Assembly (NCBI GenBank): GCA_002404605.1
Contig: DHKA01000085.1
Location: 1 to 23,257 of the forward strand
From: Clostridiales bacterium UBA4706
GTDB lineage: Bacteria; Bacillota; Clostridia; Oscillospirales; Oscillospiraceae
Length of the DNA stretch: 23,257 bases
Direction of reading: 5' to 3'
A program made the translations under genes and the position numbers. Positions within the stretch are counted from its first letter, which is position 1, and each line of letters starts with the position of its first letter. Under the pieces are notes generated by a model. That model saw only the letters and a program-made list of their open reading frames with translations. It was not told the DNA's origin and did no database searches. This document shows positions 14,980 to 21,866 of this stretch, piece by piece.

Positions 14980-16063
14980 GAAATTGAACATTCTCTATCT
15001 CATCAGCTACGCAGGGAAGGCAGGAACGGAAAAGTACGTGGAAAACCTGATGCGGACGTATTCCGCGCAGGGACACCGCTGCTTCCTAGCCTATATGGAC
15101 GGCGGGGAGCTCGCGGAAAAGGCGAAGGCTCTCAGCTGCGATGTTTTCCGGCTCGATCTGCGCGCCACGCATATGCTGCGCGCGGCGAAGCGCCTTGCGC
15201 GAGTGTGCGCGGAAAACGGTATCGACGTGATCCACGCGCAGTACCCGCGCGAAAACTGCATCGCCGTGCTCTCGCGCCTTTGGCGGCGGGAGACGCGCGT
15301 CGTATTCACGAGCCATCTCACGGTGCGCCAGGGTTTCCTCTGGCGTGCCGTCAACCGCCTTCTCACGCCGCACGAGACCGCGTGCGTCGCAGTTTGTACG
15401 CAGGGAGCGAACCTTCTGCGCGAAAACGGCGTCAAAGAAGAGAAGATCCGCGTGATCTTCAACGGCGTCGTGCCGAAGCCCCTCCCGCCGCGGCAAAATG
15501 TTATTCGAACGGAGTTTTCCCTGCCGCAGGACTGCTTCGTCTTTCTCACCATGGCGCGCTATGCGCCCGAGAAGGGCCTCTTCTTTCTGCTGGACGCACT
15601 CGCGCAGCTCAAGGAGCGCACGGATGAGCCGTTCGCCTGTCTCATCGCGGGCGACGGGGAGCTTTTCGACGCCGCAGGCGAGGGCATCCACGAGCGGGGC
15701 CTTGACGAAAACGTCATCCGCGCGGGCTACCGCACGGACGCTGAAGCGCTTATATGTTCCTCGGACGTCTACGTGAGCAGCGCGCTCTATAACGAAGCCA
15801 TGAGCTTTGCCGCGCTTGAAGCGATGGAGTGCGGATTGCCGCTCGTTATGACGGACGTCGGCGCGGGCGCAGACCTCGCCTCCGGCTGCGGGGAATGCGT
15901 GGCGCCCGGCGAAGCGGGCGCCCTGTGCGATGCGCTGTATCGTCTTATGAGCGACGGCGCGTACCGCCGTGCCTTCGGCGAAAACGCCCGCCGCCGTGCC
16001 GTGACGGAGTTTGACCTCACGCGCCAGACGGAAGAGCTGCTTACGCTCTATCAAAAAAGGTAA
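14945..16063 (+). CDS. Family 4 glycosyltransferase (GT-B fold)
   Basis: Read from the ATG at 14945 the protein has 372 residues. A TTG at 14984, 4 nt after the hflC stop, is an equally likely start because homology begins at LNILYLISYAGKAGTEKYV and neither site has a good ribosome binding site. The N-terminal Rossmann domain has the GGTE-like GKAGTEKYVENL loop. The C-terminal domain shows YAPEKG, IAGDGEL, and an E-x7-E nucleotide-sugar motif in YNEAMSFAALEAMECGLP, then VGAGADL. This is a retaining GT4 enzyme, like those that build capsule, teichoic acid or glycolipid sugars at the cytoplasmic membrane face. Donor and acceptor are unknown. It appears to be co-transcribed with hflKC, an unusual pairing. 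Confidence 0.88.
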   Translation: MRTARLQSSSIKKLNILYLISYAGKAGTEKYVENLMRTYSAQGHRCFLAYMDGGELAEKAKALSCDVFRLDLRATHMLRAAKRLARVCAENGIDVIHAQYPRENCIAVLSRLWRRETRVVFTSHLTVRQGFLWRAVNRLLTPHETACVAVCTQGANLLRENGVKEEKIRVIFNGVVPKPLPPRQNVIRTEFSLPQDCFVFLTMARYAPEKGLFFLLDALAQLKERTDEPFACLIAGDGELFDAAGEGIHERGLDENVIRAGYRTDAEALICSSDVYVSSALYNEAMSFAALEAMECGLPLVMTDVGAGADLASGCGECVAPGEAGALCDALYRLMSDGAYRRAFGENARRRAVTEFDLTRQTEELLTLYQKR

Positions 16064-16065
16064 AA

Positions 16066-16082
16066 CAGCCGCGCTGCGGCTG
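16066..16082. terminator. Short hairpin after the GT4 gene
   Basis: CAGCCGC and GCGGCTG form a perfect 7-bp stem with a GCT loop directly after the stop. It is followed by AATAAAA, not Ts, on the plus strand; the T tract is on the minus strand. A doubtful terminator. Confidence 0.35.
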
Positions 16083-16120
16083 AATAAAAGGAATAAAACA
16101 GAAAAGAGTGATAGCAAACG

Positions 16121-16531
16121 ATGAAACGCCCTGTAATGACCGTACTGCTGTCGGTGATCCTCGTCATCGGCGTTGTGTGCGGTATCTATTTTATGCATCA
16201 GGCGGCGTCTCTCCGCGCTGACGGCGAGAGCGCCGTGACCGCGGCAGAGAGTGCGCTGACCGAAGCTCAAACGCGCCATGACGCCGTAGACCCCGATACC
16301 GAGACCGGCGCTGCCGCATGGACGGCGGCGGAGCAGGAGGTATTTGCCGAAACGCAGGAAAAGATCGACTCTCTCAAGGCTGACAACGCCGCGCTCGACG
16401 AGTCGATCGCGGCAATGGAAAAGGAAGTCGAAACGAAGCTCGCGGACGAGGATACGGCGTATTATAATTCCGTCTACGAAGAGATGCAGAAGGGAGTGGA
16501 TCAGGTTGAAGAATACCTTGAAGGTAATTAA
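16121..16531 (+). CDS. Single-helix membrane-anchored coiled-coil protein, unknown function
   Basis: The protein has 136 residues. An N-terminal membrane helix (about 5-25) is followed by an almost wholly Glu/Ala/Lys/Asp-rich region with heptad character (about 30-134), including AAEQEVFAETQEKIDSL. There are no catalytic motifs and no cysteines outside the helix. I do not recognise the family. It lies directly before, and overlaps by 26 nt, a polysaccharide deacetylase gene whose product has the same helix-plus-coiled-coil N-terminus. The two products therefore probably assemble with each other outside the membrane. The ribosome binding site (AAAAGAG region) is weak. Confidence 0.7.
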   Translation: MKRPVMTVLLSVILVIGVVCGIYFMHQAASLRADGESAVTAAESALTEAQTRHDAVDPDTETGAAAWTAAEQEVFAETQEKIDSLKADNAALDESIAAMEKEVETKLADEDTAYYNSVYEEMQKGVDQVEEYLEGN

Positions 16532-17573
16532 CTATGTTCTGCTCGGCCTTGCGCTCGTTGCGGTCGGCTTCGGCGTGTTTGCCTTTTTCCAGTGCCGCGC
16601 CGTGCCGACGGCGGAATACGAAGCGAGCGCTGCCGATCTCCGCGCGCAGGCGCAGACCGTGGACGAGGAAACTGCAAAGATCGAAGAGGATATGAAAGCG
16701 CGGCAGGACACCCTGCGCGAGGATGTCTCGCAGGGCGGCGACGAGGGCAAGGCGCTCGCCTCCGATCTCGCCGGCGCTCTCTCCGATAACGAGAGCAAAA
16801 CCACGCAGCTCGAAGATCTCCGCGCCGAGAGCGAACGGCTCGACAACATCATGGAAGAGACGCTTGCCAAGCGGCGTGAATACGCTTCCAAGATCCGCGA
16901 GCTGGAGGAAAAGGTGCAGGCCGGCGAAACCGACATCAAGATCTGCTACTGGACGTTTGACGACGGCCCCACGCGCCTTACTGCGCAGGTGCTTGACAAA
17001 GCCAAGGAACTGGGCGTCCATGTGACGTTCTTCACCTCCCACGAGGCGAACGACTCCGAGGATGAGCCCGAAATGCTTCGCCGCGAGTTTGCCGAGGGTC
17101 ATGCGGTCGCCAACCATACATACTCCCACCAGTTTGCCGCCATGGGCAATCTGTACCAGAATACGGACGGGCTGCTCGAAATGATCAACAAGCAGGACGA
17201 GTGGGTGTACGAATGCACCGGCTTCCATACGGAGATCTTCCGCTTCCCCGGCGGTTCGGCTTGGGGCAAGGCGCTGCTCGGCACCGACCCGACCGAGGCG
17301 ATCAAAGAGGCCGGCTACGAGTGGATCGAATGGTCGTGCGACGTGTTCGATAACGGCGTGGCCGGAAAGACTGCCGCAGAGATCGAGGCTATGGCGGTCT
17401 GGCAGGTAAAGCAGCTCGACATTGCCGTCGTGCTCAGCCACGACTGGAACGCCAACACGCTCATCGCGTTCCCCGGCGCTGTCAAGCAGCTGCAGGACGC
17501 CGGTTACGTGTTCCTGCCGCTCTACCCCGAATCGGTCACCATGGGCGAGAATACCAAGATCAAATTCAGCTGA
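16506..17573 (+). CDS. Membrane-anchored polysaccharide deacetylase (NodB domain) with coiled-coil stalk
   Basis: The start chosen is TTG at 16506. AAGGGAG lies 9 nt upstream, and the N-terminal helix (VINYVLLGLALVAVGFGVFA) begins a few residues later; no ATG fits. The frame is open back to 16344 but reads as low-complexity Arg/Ser shadow. The 355-residue protein has the membrane helix (about 7-27), a coiled coil (about 38-140) and a NodB domain. Motif 1 is TFDDGP (D152 as probable base, D153 as metal ligand), motif 2 is HTYSH (H204, H208) and motif 3 is RFPGG. A late LSHDWN supplies the final catalytic-site His. It should remove N- or O-acetyl groups from wall or capsule polysaccharide outside the cell. 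Confidence 0.88.
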   Translation: MKNTLKVINYVLLGLALVAVGFGVFAFFQCRAVPTAEYEASAADLRAQAQTVDEETAKIEEDMKARQDTLREDVSQGGDEGKALASDLAGALSDNESKTTQLEDLRAESERLDNIMEETLAKRREYASKIRELEEKVQAGETDIKICYWTFDDGPTRLTAQVLDKAKELGVHVTFFTSHEANDSEDEPEMLRREFAEGHAVANHTYSHQFAAMGNLYQNTDGLLEMINKQDEWVYECTGFHTEIFRFPGGSAWGKALLGTDPTEAIKEAGYEWIEWSCDVFDNGVAGKTAAEIEAMAVWQVKQLDIAVVLSHDWNANTLIAFPGAVKQLQDAGYVFLPLYPESVTMGENTKIKFS

Positions 17574-17590
17574 TATACGTATAACTTAAC

Positions 17591-17638
17591 TAACGCAGAT
17601 ACGCGGCGTGACGAAAGTCACGCCGCGTATCTGCGTTA
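17591..17638. repeat. 22-bp perfect inverted repeat with GAAA tetraloop
   Basis: The arms (17591-17612 and 17617-17638) pair without a mismatch and the loop is GAAA. It lies between the convergent deacetylase and Vat genes, so it may terminate both. There is no U tract on either strand, however, and the stem is far longer than the window's other terminators. RNA-stabilising element or protein-binding site are alternatives. Confidence 0.85.
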
Positions 17639-17680
17639 AAGGAGTGGAAGTTTCTGCGTCTGTAAATGGATTTCGCGGCA

Positions 17681-18307
17681 TCACAGCGCCGATAGCGCTT
17701 CGATATCGCCCGACTGAACGGCGGGGATGCTGCGCTTGATCTTCTCTTCGTCCCAGTCTCACCAGCGGAACGCTTCGAGCTTTTCGACGGTTTTCTCGTC
17801 AAAGCGCCGGCGGAGAGGGCGGGCCGGAACGCCACCGACGATCGTATGGGGCGGCACATCCTTTGTTACCACGGCCCGCGCGCCGACGATCCGCGCCGTC
17901 GCCGATCGTCACGCCGGAGAGAATGACGGCCTCATAGCCGATCCACACGTAGTTTCCGATCACGATATCGCCCTTGTTGTCCCACGCGCTGCGGATGTCC
18001 TTCGCATCCAGACCCCATTCTTCATAGAAGATGGGGAAGGTGTAGGTAGAGGGCGACTGTAAAGAGTGGTTTCCGCTCGTAAAGAGAAACTTTGCACCGC
18101 ACGCAATGGAGCAGAATTTGCCGATCTTCAGCGTATCGCCGTTGATGGGGTAATGATAGAGCACGTTGTTCTTCTCAAAATCCCTTGGGTCACGGACAAA
18201 ATCGTGGTAGATGGTGTGATCGTCGATCTCGATGTTGGAGCCGGTCACAACGTCTTTGAGATATACGATCTCCTTATCTCCGGTGCGAGGATAGATCTTG
18301 TTTTCAT
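17681..18307 (-). pseudogene. Vat/CatB-type xenobiotic acetyltransferase, three inactivating lesions
   Basis: A left-handed beta-helix acetyltransferase of the streptogramin A/chloramphenicol (Vat/CatB) group can be followed over about 209 codons, the usual length. It has MxNKIYPRTGDKEIVYLKDVV, TGSNIEIDDHTIYHDF, the catalytic-His loop SGNHSLQSPSTY, hexapeptide repeats, and VTKDVPPHTIVGGVPARPLRRRF. Lesions: one base missing directly after the ATG (about 18304), one extra G in the GDGA-IVGA codons (about 17891), and TGG changed to TGA in the conserved WWDWD (17759-17761). The reading frame in the middle stays long (18248 to 17799), which hides the damage. It follows DUF998 by 4 nt with AAAGGTG as ribosome binding site. 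Intact members acetylate streptogramin A or chloramphenicol; this one cannot make a full protein. Confidence 0.88.
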
Positions 18308-18311
18308 TTTT

Positions 18312-18962
18312 TTACACCTTTTCCGGACCCGCGGCGGGACGCTCCGGGTTCATACAGAAGAGATGGATCCCCAGCGCGGCGTTGAATCCCGTGGCGGCAA
18401 ACACGCTGAAGCGCTCGACAACGCCAAAGTACGCGGCGGGGACGATCTTCATGCCGAGCGCCCCTACAAGCATCATGCCGAGCGCGGCGGCGGCGCACAG
18501 GCCGTAGGAACGGCACGACCGATCCCGGATACCCGCGGCAATGACGATACTCAGCGATACGATGGAGAGCAGCACCACCGCGGCGGTGACGATCATGTGC
18601 ATAACATCCTGAAACGCCCCGGCGTAGCCGCTCTCGGAGAGCGGGAACATCCGGTAGCCGATGGCGGAGACCCATTCCATAACAGCGAACAGGGAAACGC
18701 CGGTGCGCAGCAGCTTCGTTTTCTTTCCCTGCAGGCCGATGCAAACGAGCGTGACGCAAAGGACTTCGCAGGTATTATAAAAGGCGCTCAGCTGATTCCA
18801 CAGTGCGAGCGACGGCGCGTCTGCCGCGCTCAGATCGCTGACAGCCTGCGCCATCCAGTTGTAGCCCGGATAGGCGAGCGGGGAGAACACGACCGCCGAT
18901 GTATAGGACAGAAGACTCACGACGCCGAGCAGCCCCAGCTTTTGAAGAAGCGTTTTTTTCAT
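18312..18962 (-). CDS. DUF998 family integral membrane protein
   Basis: The 216-residue protein has six or so predicted helices and matches DUF998. The early YPGYNWMAQAVSDLSA motif (Asp and Ser at the membrane edge) and the SLALWNQLSAFYN segment are typical. The function of the family is unknown. The ATG at 18962 has AAGGGG 9 nt upstream. It lies 6 nt after the TetR chimera and 4 nt before the broken acetyltransferase, so the three form one minus-strand operon. TetR-DUF998 neighbourhoods are common in Clostridia as I recall. No lesions are seen. Confidence 0.85.
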   Translation of the reverse strand: MKKTLLQKLGLLGVVSLLSYTSAVVFSPLAYPGYNWMAQAVSDLSAADAPSLALWNQLSAFYNTCEVLCVTLVCIGLQGKKTKLLRTGVSLFAVMEWVSAIGYRMFPLSESGYAGAFQDVMHMIVTAAVVLLSIVSLSIVIAAGIRDRSCRSYGLCAAAALGMMLVGALGMKIVPAAYFGVVERFSVFAATGFNAALGIHLFCMNPERPAAGPEKV

Positions 18963-18968
18963 CTCCCG

Positions 18969-19790
18969 TTACCCCTTTTGCCCCATGCGGTAGAAAAGAG
19001 CGACATGCTGCCGGAGCTTTTCCGGACATTCGGCTTCCCGTTCCGGCTGACGGTCACGGATGGCGATGAGCGTCAAAACGGGGGAGACGTACATCATGGC
19101 CAGCGTCTCCGGGGCCTCCGGGCGCATTTCCCCGGCGGCGATCAGCGCGCGGAAGATCCCCGCGTGGTATGCGATCATGCGGTCCACGTACCGCCGGGAA
19201 TAAAGCGCTGCCAGCTCCGGCGAGCGGAAATGCTCGATGGTCATCATGCGCCGGAAGCGGCGGATGGTCTCGCTGCGGAGGGAATATTCGAAGATCTGCC
19301 GCACCTTTTCAAAAAGCGCGTCCTCGGTGATCTCCGTGAAGATTGGAACGTCCCGCGCCGCGCCCTGCACATGGATATCGATCCGGTCGGTATCCGCTTC
19401 ATACTGCGCCGCGGTGGATTCCACGATCGCGTCAAATATGGCCTGCTTGCCGGGAAAGCGGTTGTAAAGCGAGGGCGCTTTGATGCCTACTGCCTGCGCG
19501 ATCTCGCCCACGCTGACGGCGTCGTATCCGCGCTCGGAAAAAAGCTCAAGCGCTTCATCCAGCGCGGAGAGCGAGAAATAAGCGCCGATGCTGTTTGCGA
19601 TCAGCGTGAGGCAGCCGCAGTACTGCCGCTGCGCAGCGAAAAACGCCGGAAATTCCTCTCGGGCTTCCCACGGCGTCTGTGAGCGGTAGTCAAAGCCGAT
19701 GATCTCGCTTTCCGGAAAGAGCGGTTTAAAATGCTCCGCCTCCTCCACCGAGCCGCCCTTCCCGTGGACGTATATGATCTGTTTTTCCAT
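18969..19790 (-). CDS. Chimeric ORF: truncated alpha/beta hydrolase fused to TetR-family regulator
   Basis: The ORF encodes 273 residues. Residues 1-77 are the N-terminal third of a small alpha/beta hydrolase: IIYVHGKGGS oxyanion loop, IIGFDYRSQTPWEA, and the nucleophile turn IANSIGAYFS with Ser67. They stop before the catalytic Asp and His. From residue 78 the sequence is a TetR regulator lacking its first 8-15 residues (DEALELFSERGYDAVSVGEIAQAVGIKAPSLYNRF, split DEALELFSERGYDAVSV / GEIAQAVGIKAPSLYNRF) with a complete C-terminal ligand/dimer domain. The join is in frame near 19560. The simplest origin is an in-frame deletion between two neighbouring genes. The hydrolase part is dead, while TetR helix 1 is restored by SLSAL plus DEALELFSE, so DNA binding may survive. 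AAAAGGA precedes the ATG. Confidence 0.85.
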   Translation of the reverse strand: MEKQIIYVHGKGGSVEEAEHFKPLFPESEIIGFDYRSQTPWEAREEFPAFFAAQRQYCGCLTLIANSIGAYFSLSALDEALELFSERGYDAVSVGEIAQAVGIKAPSLYNRFPGKQAIFDAIVESTAAQYEADTDRIDIHVQGAARDVPIFTEITEDALFEKVRQIFEYSLRSETIRRFRRMMTIEHFRSPELAALYSRRYVDRMIAYHAGIFRALIAAGEMRPEAPETLAMMYVSPVLTLIAIRDRQPEREAECPEKLRQHVALFYRMGQKG

Positions 19791-19828
19791 TTACTTTGTC
19801 CTTTTCGGATAAACATCCTAATCATGGT

Positions 19829-19868
19829 GAAACCGGCATGTCCCGTCTGCGCGGGATCCGCCGGTTTC
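19829..19868 (-). terminator. Two-tier hairpin downstream of the O-antigen ligase gene
   Basis: GAAACCGGC and GCCGGTTTC form a 9-bp outer stem enclosing a second 5-bp stem (TCCCG/CGGGA). It lies just after the polymerase stop (minus strand), but no U tract follows (ACCATG), so it may terminate poorly. Confidence 0.5.
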
Positions 19869-19874
19869 GTTTGT

Positions 19875-21170
19875 TCAGTTATCGCCAGAAACGGCGATCG
19901 CCATGCCGAAGAGAGCGCACCAGAAAAAGAGGATGCGCGGGTAAAACCAGATATATTCCGGGATGCCGCCGAGCGCGGCTCCGGCGAGCGAGGCGATAAG
20001 CGCCTGCGGCTCCCAGCGGTCCCGTTTTTCAGGGATGGCGCGCGCCGCGCGACCAAGCCGCGCGAAAATGCCGAAGAAAAAGCCGCAGAACAAAAGTCCG
20101 CCCAATATGCCGGTCGAGAGGAACATTTCAAGATACAGCATGTTGGAGTGCGGCGGCTGAAAATCGAGAAGCCCGGTGGCGTGGGGCGCGTAGGCGGCGT
20201 AGAAATTCTCCGGCCCCAGCCCGATACCGAGCAGCCAGTGCTCTTTCCACACGGCCAGACACTCGCCCCAGAGCACGAACCGCCCGGACGCCGAAGCGTT
20301 CGAGAAATCGAGCATCGAGAGGAACCGTGCCTGTATGCTCTCCGGCAGCAGGAAGAGCGCCACGATGCCGAGCGCCGCCGCCGGAAGCAGCAAGATCTTC
20401 TTTTTATACCAGAGAAGCAGCACGAGCGCGAGCGCGAGCATGATCCACCCCGTGCGGGCGTAGGTGAGCAGAATGGCCGCGCAGGGGAGAAGGAGCGGGA
20501 CGGCAAGGGCGATGCGGCGTGCCTTCGTCGGAGCGGTCAGCGCCCAGACAAGCGCAACGGGCAGCGCCATGGCGAGAAATTCGCCGCAGTTGATGCCGTG
20601 CTCAAGCGTCGCGCCGAGCCGCCGGTACATCTCGCCGTCGATCGGCACGTCCGAGCTCTCCGTGCCGGTAAGGTAGTTCCAAAGCCCGAAGAGTGAAATG
20701 CCGAGCAGCGTGATATATAGGATCGCCGCCGCCGTGCGCCGCTCGGTCCGGGTGCGAAACTGCGCCGCCGCGAGATACGCGAGCAGAAAGCCCGTCCAGA
20801 AAAAGAGCGCCACGCGGAGACTGCCCGCCTTGTTCTCCGCCCAGAGCGTACACAAAACGGTCATCAATAGAAAGCCGAGTGCGGCGGGACCGAGCGAGGC
20901 GATGCTCCGCGGCGTTTCCTTTCGCGCCGCGCAGTCAAACCAGTAGACGAGGAGCGCGGCAAGTGCGAAGAGCACGGCATAGAGATTGTTCCACGCCCCA
21001 TGCGGAACGCAGAGCATCACCCCTGTGCCGAGCAGGAGGAACCACTGCGAAAACGAAAGACCGTTCCGCTTTTTTCCTGCCCGGAGCGGCAGACGGGAGA
21101 GCGCGCGCACCGGCAGCGCCGAGAGCATGCCGAGAGCGCGGTAAACCGATGTATTTTCCCAACGGGTCAT
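19875..21170 (-). CDS. O-antigen ligase/polymerase-like membrane protein (Wzy_C/WaaL family)
   Basis: The 431-residue protein has 10-12 predicted membrane helices. A large loop near the C-terminus carries the family's conserved stretch: GIGLGPENFYAAY, then PPHSNMLYLEMFLSTG with the essential His, then GGLLFCGFFF. An Arg-rich pair of loops (TYARTGW) earlier is also typical of Wzy/WaaL. These enzymes polymerise or transfer undecaprenyl-linked glycans on the outer side of the membrane. In a Gram-positive the product is probably a capsule, wall polysaccharide or glycoprotein glycan. GGAGG lies 7 nt before the ATG, and a promoter is present at 21206-21234. It appears to be a single-gene unit. Confidence 0.87.
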   Translation of the reverse strand: MTRWENTSVYRALGMLSALPVRALSRLPLRAGKKRNGLSFSQWFLLLGTGVMLCVPHGAWNNLYAVLFALAALLVYWFDCAARKETPRSIASLGPAALGFLLMTVLCTLWAENKAGSLRVALFFWTGFLLAYLAAAQFRTRTERRTAAAILYITLLGISLFGLWNYLTGTESSDVPIDGEMYRRLGATLEHGINCGEFLAMALPVALVWALTAPTKARRIALAVPLLLPCAAILLTYARTGWIMLALALVLLLWYKKKILLLPAAALGIVALFLLPESIQARFLSMLDFSNASASGRFVLWGECLAVWKEHWLLGIGLGPENFYAAYAPHATGLLDFQPPHSNMLYLEMFLSTGILGGLLFCGFFFGIFARLGRAARAIPEKRDRWEPQALIASLAGAALGGIPEYIWFYPRILFFWCALFGMAIAVSGDN

Positions 21171-21205
21171 AAAAAGACCTCCGGTATCGATGGATGTGTC
21201 CTTAC

Positions 21206-21234
21206 AGAATAGCAGAGAGTGTCCGCCGCGTCAA
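21206..21234 (-). promoter_or_regulatory. Promoter of the O-antigen ligase-like gene
   Basis: On the minus strand TTGACG (21234-21229) and TATTCT (21211-21206) are 17 bp apart, about 36 bp before the start codon. Confidence 0.6.
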
Positions 21235-21243
21235 ATCCCGCTC

Positions 21244-21272
21244 TTGAAAAATGTCCCCGCGTGCTTTATGAT
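21244..21272 (+). promoter_or_regulatory. Promoter of the phosphatidyltransferase-VanZ operon
   Basis: TTGAAA (21244-21249) and TATGAT (21267-21272) have a 17-bp spacer, followed by an AT-rich start region. It is divergent from the promoter at 21206-21234; the two -35 boxes are only 9 bp apart. Confidence 0.7.
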
Positions 21273-21304
21273 AAGATATATTTTTTTGAAACGGAGAACG
21301 GTCA

Positions 21305-21865
21305 GTGAGTAAGAAATTCGTTGGATTCTGGAATGTCTCGGTCATTCTGACGTACATAGAGCTGTGCATCGCGGTGGGAAGCATCTGCGCTGCGGCGGAC
21401 GGGAAGATCTGGCCGGCGGTGATCGGTCTTGCGCTCTGCGGCCTCTGCGATATGTTCGACGGGAAGATCGCCCGCGCCACGAAGCGCACGAAGGACGCCG
21501 AGGTTTTCGGCATCCAGATCGATTCGCTGTGCGATCTCGTGTCGTTCGGCGTGCTGCCGAGCGCCATCGGCCACGCGACGGGCATTACCGGCATTGCGAT
21601 GGCAGTGCTGATGTTCTATACGCTCTGTGCCGTCATCCGGTTGGGATATTTTAACGTTACCGAGCAGAAGCGGCAGGAGACGACGAGCGAGAACCGCACC
21701 TCGTTTGAGGGCCTGCCGGTCACGTGGTCGGCGGTCATCGTGCCGCTCGTGTCTCTCATTCGTCTGGCAAACGAGGGCATTATGCCGTGGGTGATGGGCG
21801 TGGTGCTGTTTGTCGTCGGCTTCTGCTTCATCGCGCGCATCCGCGTAAAAAAGCCGCAGATCTGA
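21305..21865 (+). CDS. pssA: CDP-alcohol phosphatidyltransferase, phosphatidylserine synthase-like
   Basis: This 186-residue membrane enzyme shows the CDP-alcohol phosphotransferase motif D49-x2-D52-G-x2-A-R57, then G69-x3-D73-x3-D77. All metal-binding Asp residues are present. FGIQIDSLCDLVSFGVLPS is characteristic of phosphatidylserine synthase among family members. It would join serine to CDP-diacylglycerol at the membrane. The spacing between AR and G is 11 residues rather than the usual 8; I recall similar spacing in some clostridial homologues. The start is GTG at 21305 with GGAG about 9 nt upstream. A VanZ-family gene follows after 1 nt. Another CDP-alcohol transferase (for example phosphatidylglycerophosphate synthase) is less likely. 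Confidence 0.82.
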   Translation: MSKKFVGFWNVSVILTYIELCIAVGSICAAADGKIWPAVIGLALCGLCDMFDGKIARATKRTKDAEVFGIQIDSLCDLVSFGVLPSAIGHATGITGIAMAVLMFYTLCAVIRLGYFNVTEQKRQETTSENRTSFEGLPVTWSAVIVPLVSLIRLANEGIMPWVMGVVLFVVGFCFIARIRVKKPQI

Positions 21866-21866
21866 A

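Noticed and set aside
17799..18248. An intact 149-residue hexapeptide acetyltransferase
   Set aside because: Its ends are artefacts of two frameshifts: the true N-terminus and C-terminus continue in other frames, with a further TGA in the conserved WWDWD.
18066..19682. A 538-codon open frame on the plus strand
   Set aside because: It is antisense to the TetR chimera, DUF998 and the Vat relic. Its product is rich in Arg, His, Glu and Gly without domains, and it has no ribosome binding site. Long antisense frames are expected at this GC content.
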